A stretch of DNA of 49,236 nt, taken from an uncultured Bacteroidales bacterium. GTDB taxonomy: Bacteria; Bacteroidota; Bacteroidia; Bacteroidales; UBA932. The stretch covers positions 1 through 49,236 of the forward strand of contig CAMHST010000012.1 of the NCBI GenBank assembly GCA_946187865.1, read 5' to 3'. The translations under genes were made by a program, and so were the position numbers. Of this stretch, positions 47,673 through 49,236 are shown one piece after another. Numbering within the stretch: position 1 is the first letter of the stretch; every line of letters begins with the position of its first letter. A model generated the notes under the pieces. It saw nothing but the letters and a program-made list of their open reading frames with translations, was not told where the DNA came from and searched no databases.

Positions 47673-47754
47673 CGGCCACAAAATGGGGGTGTTTTCGTGG
47701 ACGAACTGTGTGAAGTGAACGGTTCGGCCACGAATTCGGGGCGTTTTCGTGGCC
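47673..47754. repeat. Two related palindromic elements between divergent genes
   Basis: The elements begin at 47673 and 47725, 52 bp apart, each about 28 bp with a shared CGGCCAC and GTTTTCGTGG. The second is a perfect 9-bp inverted repeat, GGCCACGAA (47726-47734) with TTCGTGGCC (47746-47754) and an 11-nt loop; the first is a degenerate copy with one mismatch in each arm. They lie in the 141-bp divergent region of the CPBP gene and rnhB. Confidence 0.75.
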
Positions 47755-47771
47755 GGGGAAGGATTTTTATG

Positions 47772-47779
47772 TATTTTTG
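47772..47779 (+). promoter_or_regulatory. -7 promoter element of rnhB
   Basis: TATTTTTG five bases before the rnhB ATG at 47785, predicting a very short leader. The second palindromic element ends 17 bp upstream, so its right arm reaches into the -33 region. Confidence 0.55.
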
Positions 47780-47784
47780 TGCCG

Positions 47785-48399
47785 ATGAAACCGAATTTGA
47801 AGCCATACCTGGAACCGGGCCGGCTGGAGGCCGGATGTGACGAAGCCGGCCGCGGGCCGCTGGCAGGGCCGGTCTATGCCGCTGCCGTCATCCTGCCGCC
47901 GGATTTCCATCACCCCCTGCTGAACGACTCCAAACAGATGAGCGAAAAGCAGCGGGACCTTCTGAGGCCCGTCATCGAGCAGGAAGCGGTTGCATGGGCC
48001 GTAGAAGCCGTCCAGGCCGACGAAATAGACCGCCTGAACATCCTCTGGGCTTCTGTGACCGGGATGCAGCGGGCCGTGCTGCGGCTTTCTCCCGCACCGG
48101 CGTTCCTGCTGGTGGACGGGAACAAATTCCGTCCCTTCGGCCCGTATGGATTCAAAGATTATCGCACCGTGGTGCACGGGGACGCCACCTTTGCCAGCAT
48201 CGCCGCGGCATCCGTGCTGGCCAAAACTTACCGGGACGCCTTCATGCGGGAATTGTCGGCCCAATACCCCGAATACGGCTGGGCACACAACATGGGTTAT
48301 CCCACTCCGGACCATATAGAAGCCATCCGCCGCTATGGCTACACCCCCTGGCACCGGAAATCCTTCCATGTAAAGGAGTTGGAGCCCGGACTTTTCTAG
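47785..48399 (+). CDS. rnhB: Ribonuclease HII
   Basis: Cleaves the RNA strand of RNA-DNA hybrids, including single ribonucleotides embedded in DNA. 204 residues, normal length. The conserved active-site residues are found in GCDEAGRGPLAGPV (D and E), VDGNKF (D), and GDATFASIAAASVLAKTYRD (D), with DSKQMSEKQRD and GWAHNMGYPTPDH typical of the family. The in-frame ATG at 47749 is upstream of the -7 box, so 47785 is the start. Divergent from the CPBP protease gene, and 46 bp before the outer-membrane barrel gene. Confidence 0.95.
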   Translation: MKPNLKPYLEPGRLEAGCDEAGRGPLAGPVYAAAVILPPDFHHPLLNDSKQMSEKQRDLLRPVIEQEAVAWAVEAVQADEIDRLNILWASVTGMQRAVLRLSPAPAFLLVDGNKFRPFGPYGFKDYRTVVHGDATFASIAAASVLAKTYRDAFMRELSAQYPEYGWAHNMGYPTPDHIEAIRRYGYTPWHRKSFHVKELEPGLF

Positions 48400-48425
48400 T
48401 TTTTCCGCTTCTTAAATTTTTTGAT

Positions 48426-48433
48426 TATTTTTG
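48426..48433 (+). promoter_or_regulatory. -7 promoter element of the C-terminal barrel gene
   Basis: TATTTTTG 12 nt before the ATG at 48446. This places the transcription start a few bases upstream of the first of two in-frame ATGs. Confidence 0.5.
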
Positions 48434-48445
48434 CGGCATAATACG

Positions 48446-49096
48446 ATGATTATGAGAAAAACCGCCATATCCTTTCTCCTGCTGCTGGCCGGCCTGACGG
48501 CAGGGGCGCAGAACAAAGCCCAGTGGAACGCAGAACCCGTCAACCACCTGGATTTCTATTACAATTACAACTTGGGCACGCCGGAAGCGCTGTCCCACAG
48601 CGGCTGGGGGCTTTCCTTCCCCATCTACCAGGTCCAATACGTGTCGGCCAATGAGCGGAACATGCTCACCCTGGATTTCGTGAACCTGTCCATGGATTTT
48701 CTCTTCCCGCAAAAAGGCCATCTGTTCGGAGAGGACGGCAGCATCGTCACGGCGCCGGATTCTTTCAGCAAACTCAAATCCCGCATCTACAACCTGGGCA
48801 TAACCCTTCCCATGGGATATGCCCATCAGTTCGGAAACGGCTGGGGAGCAGGACTTTCCGTAGCACCCGGAATAGACCGGGCAGAGTTCATCAACGACTA
48901 CGTGGACGGCGACATCCGGTACAGCCATACGTACAGCAAAAACTCCCGGTACATCGGCTTCCGCCTGGATGCCGTAGCGGCCGTGTGGTACTACGGGATT
49001 GGCCTCACCTTCCGTTACCGGCCTTTTTCCTACCTGAACCAGGCAGGCGAAAAAACCGGCGGAGTGATCTCCGCCGGCATCTCGTTCCGCTATTAG
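48446..49096 (+). CDS. Outer-membrane β-barrel protein
   Basis: A 216-residue exported protein. Two candidate ATGs, 48446 and 48452, give the signal MRKTAISFLLLLAGLTAGAQ (with MI before it for the first). The mature part has alternating hydrophobic/aromatic strands (HLDFYYNYNLG, YIGFRLDAVAAVWYYGIGLTFRYRP) and ends VISAGISFRY with a terminal aromatic residue, as in outer-membrane barrels. About ten strands are expected. No specific family is recognised. The stop is only 3 bp from the end of a convergent gene. Confidence 0.78.
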   Translation: MIMRKTAISFLLLLAGLTAGAQNKAQWNAEPVNHLDFYYNYNLGTPEALSHSGWGLSFPIYQVQYVSANERNMLTLDFVNLSMDFLFPQKGHLFGEDGSIVTAPDSFSKLKSRIYNLGITLPMGYAHQFGNGWGAGLSVAPGIDRAEFINDYVDGDIRYSHTYSKNSRYIGFRLDAVAAVWYYGIGLTFRYRPFSYLNQAGEKTGGVISAGISFRY

Positions 49097-49099
49097 AGT

Positions 49100-49236
49100 T
49101 TACTTCACGAACGTGAGTTCGTTGATCAGGTTGGTGGCTCCGCCGTACTTCTCTACCATCCACAGCACATAACGGATATCCACGCAGATGCAGCGCTGGA
49201 GGTCCGGTTCGAACATGACATCCGAGCTCATGCTCT
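49100..49236 (-). CDS. C-terminal end of an unrecognised protein (cut by window edge)
   Basis: The last 44 codons and a TAA (complement of 49100-49102) of a minus-strand gene whose start lies beyond the window. The visible residues include SSDVMFEPDLQRCICVDIRY and VEKYGGATNLINELTFVK. No other frame is open throughout and the codon use is like that of neighbours, so I take this as real coding sequence. I do not recognise the family from this fragment. Confidence 0.55.
   Translation of the reverse strand, partial: SMSSDVMFEPDLQRCICVDIRYVLWMVEKYGGATNLINELTFVK

Noticed and set aside
1..49236. tRNA, rRNA or transposase genes
   Set aside because: I looked for T-loop-like signatures, rRNA motifs and transposase or integrase motifs and found none that I can support.

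Overview
The window looks like chromosome from a fairly GC-rich member of the Bacteroidales. The grounds are: σ70-type promoters of the Bacteroidetes form (TAnnTTTG, seen upstream of at least 20 genes, usually a few bases from the start codon), many short-signal lipoproteins, a BACON domain, fimbrillin-like lipoproteins, a second EF-G of the Bacteroidetes kind, a fused NagB/PIG-L protein and a GH115 glucuronidase. A gut Bacteroidales (Rikenellaceae/RC9-like is one possibility) is an inference; no rRNA or tRNA gene is present to fix the taxon.

Layout. 1-3 kb: the 5' part of aspS, a PagL-type lipid A deacylase and an EamA transporter, all on the minus strand. 3-4.5 kb: a secreted M28 peptidase. 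4.6-11 kb (minus): a two-gene unit of very large lipoproteins, one with BACON plus two duplicated leucine-rich-like modules and one with a gluzincin-type HExxH site. 11.1-13.6 kb (plus): a membrane-spanning AraC-type regulator with a Kelch-like propeller, then rsmA. 13.7-22.1 kb (minus): a secreted double-domain esterase, and a tight unit pheS - histidine phosphatase - SGNH - SGNH - MBOAT that looks like an envelope O-acylation system. 22.1-28.3 kb: a divergent promoter between a small secreted protein and a plus-strand unit of a C69 dipeptidase and three fimbrillin-like lipoproteins, the last carrying a C-terminal NUC1-type nuclease. 28.3-35 kb: CE7 esterase plus a glycine-rich Spy-like protein, a highly expressed-looking small outer-membrane barrel, and the unit ENPP-like phosphodiesterase - YpfJ-type protease - NagB/PIG-L. 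35-36.7 kb (minus): ferritin-like protein, glutathione peroxidase and OhrR-type MarR regulator behind a perfect palindromic operator. 36.7-44.5 kb (minus): transglutaminase lipoprotein, M64 peptidase lipoprotein preceded by an overlooked 45-residue ORF, an intergenic 52-bp tandem repeat, and GH115. 44.6-49.2 kb: EF-G paralogue lacking the catalytic His, CPBP protease, rnhB, an outer-membrane barrel and the tail of an unrecognised gene.

Functionally the window mixes housekeeping genes (aspS, pheS, rsmA, rnhB, the EF-G paralogue) with envelope and surface biology (lipid A trimming, O-acylation, surface lipoproteins, proteases, nuclease) and scattered xylan-related enzymes (GH115, CE7 and a double esterase) that are not organised in one SusC/SusD locus. 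The best candidates for something undescribed are the fimbrillin-nuclease unit, the short ORF coupled to the M64 lipoprotein, the propeller-TM-AraC regulator, the OhrR operon with its operator, and two intergenic repeat families.
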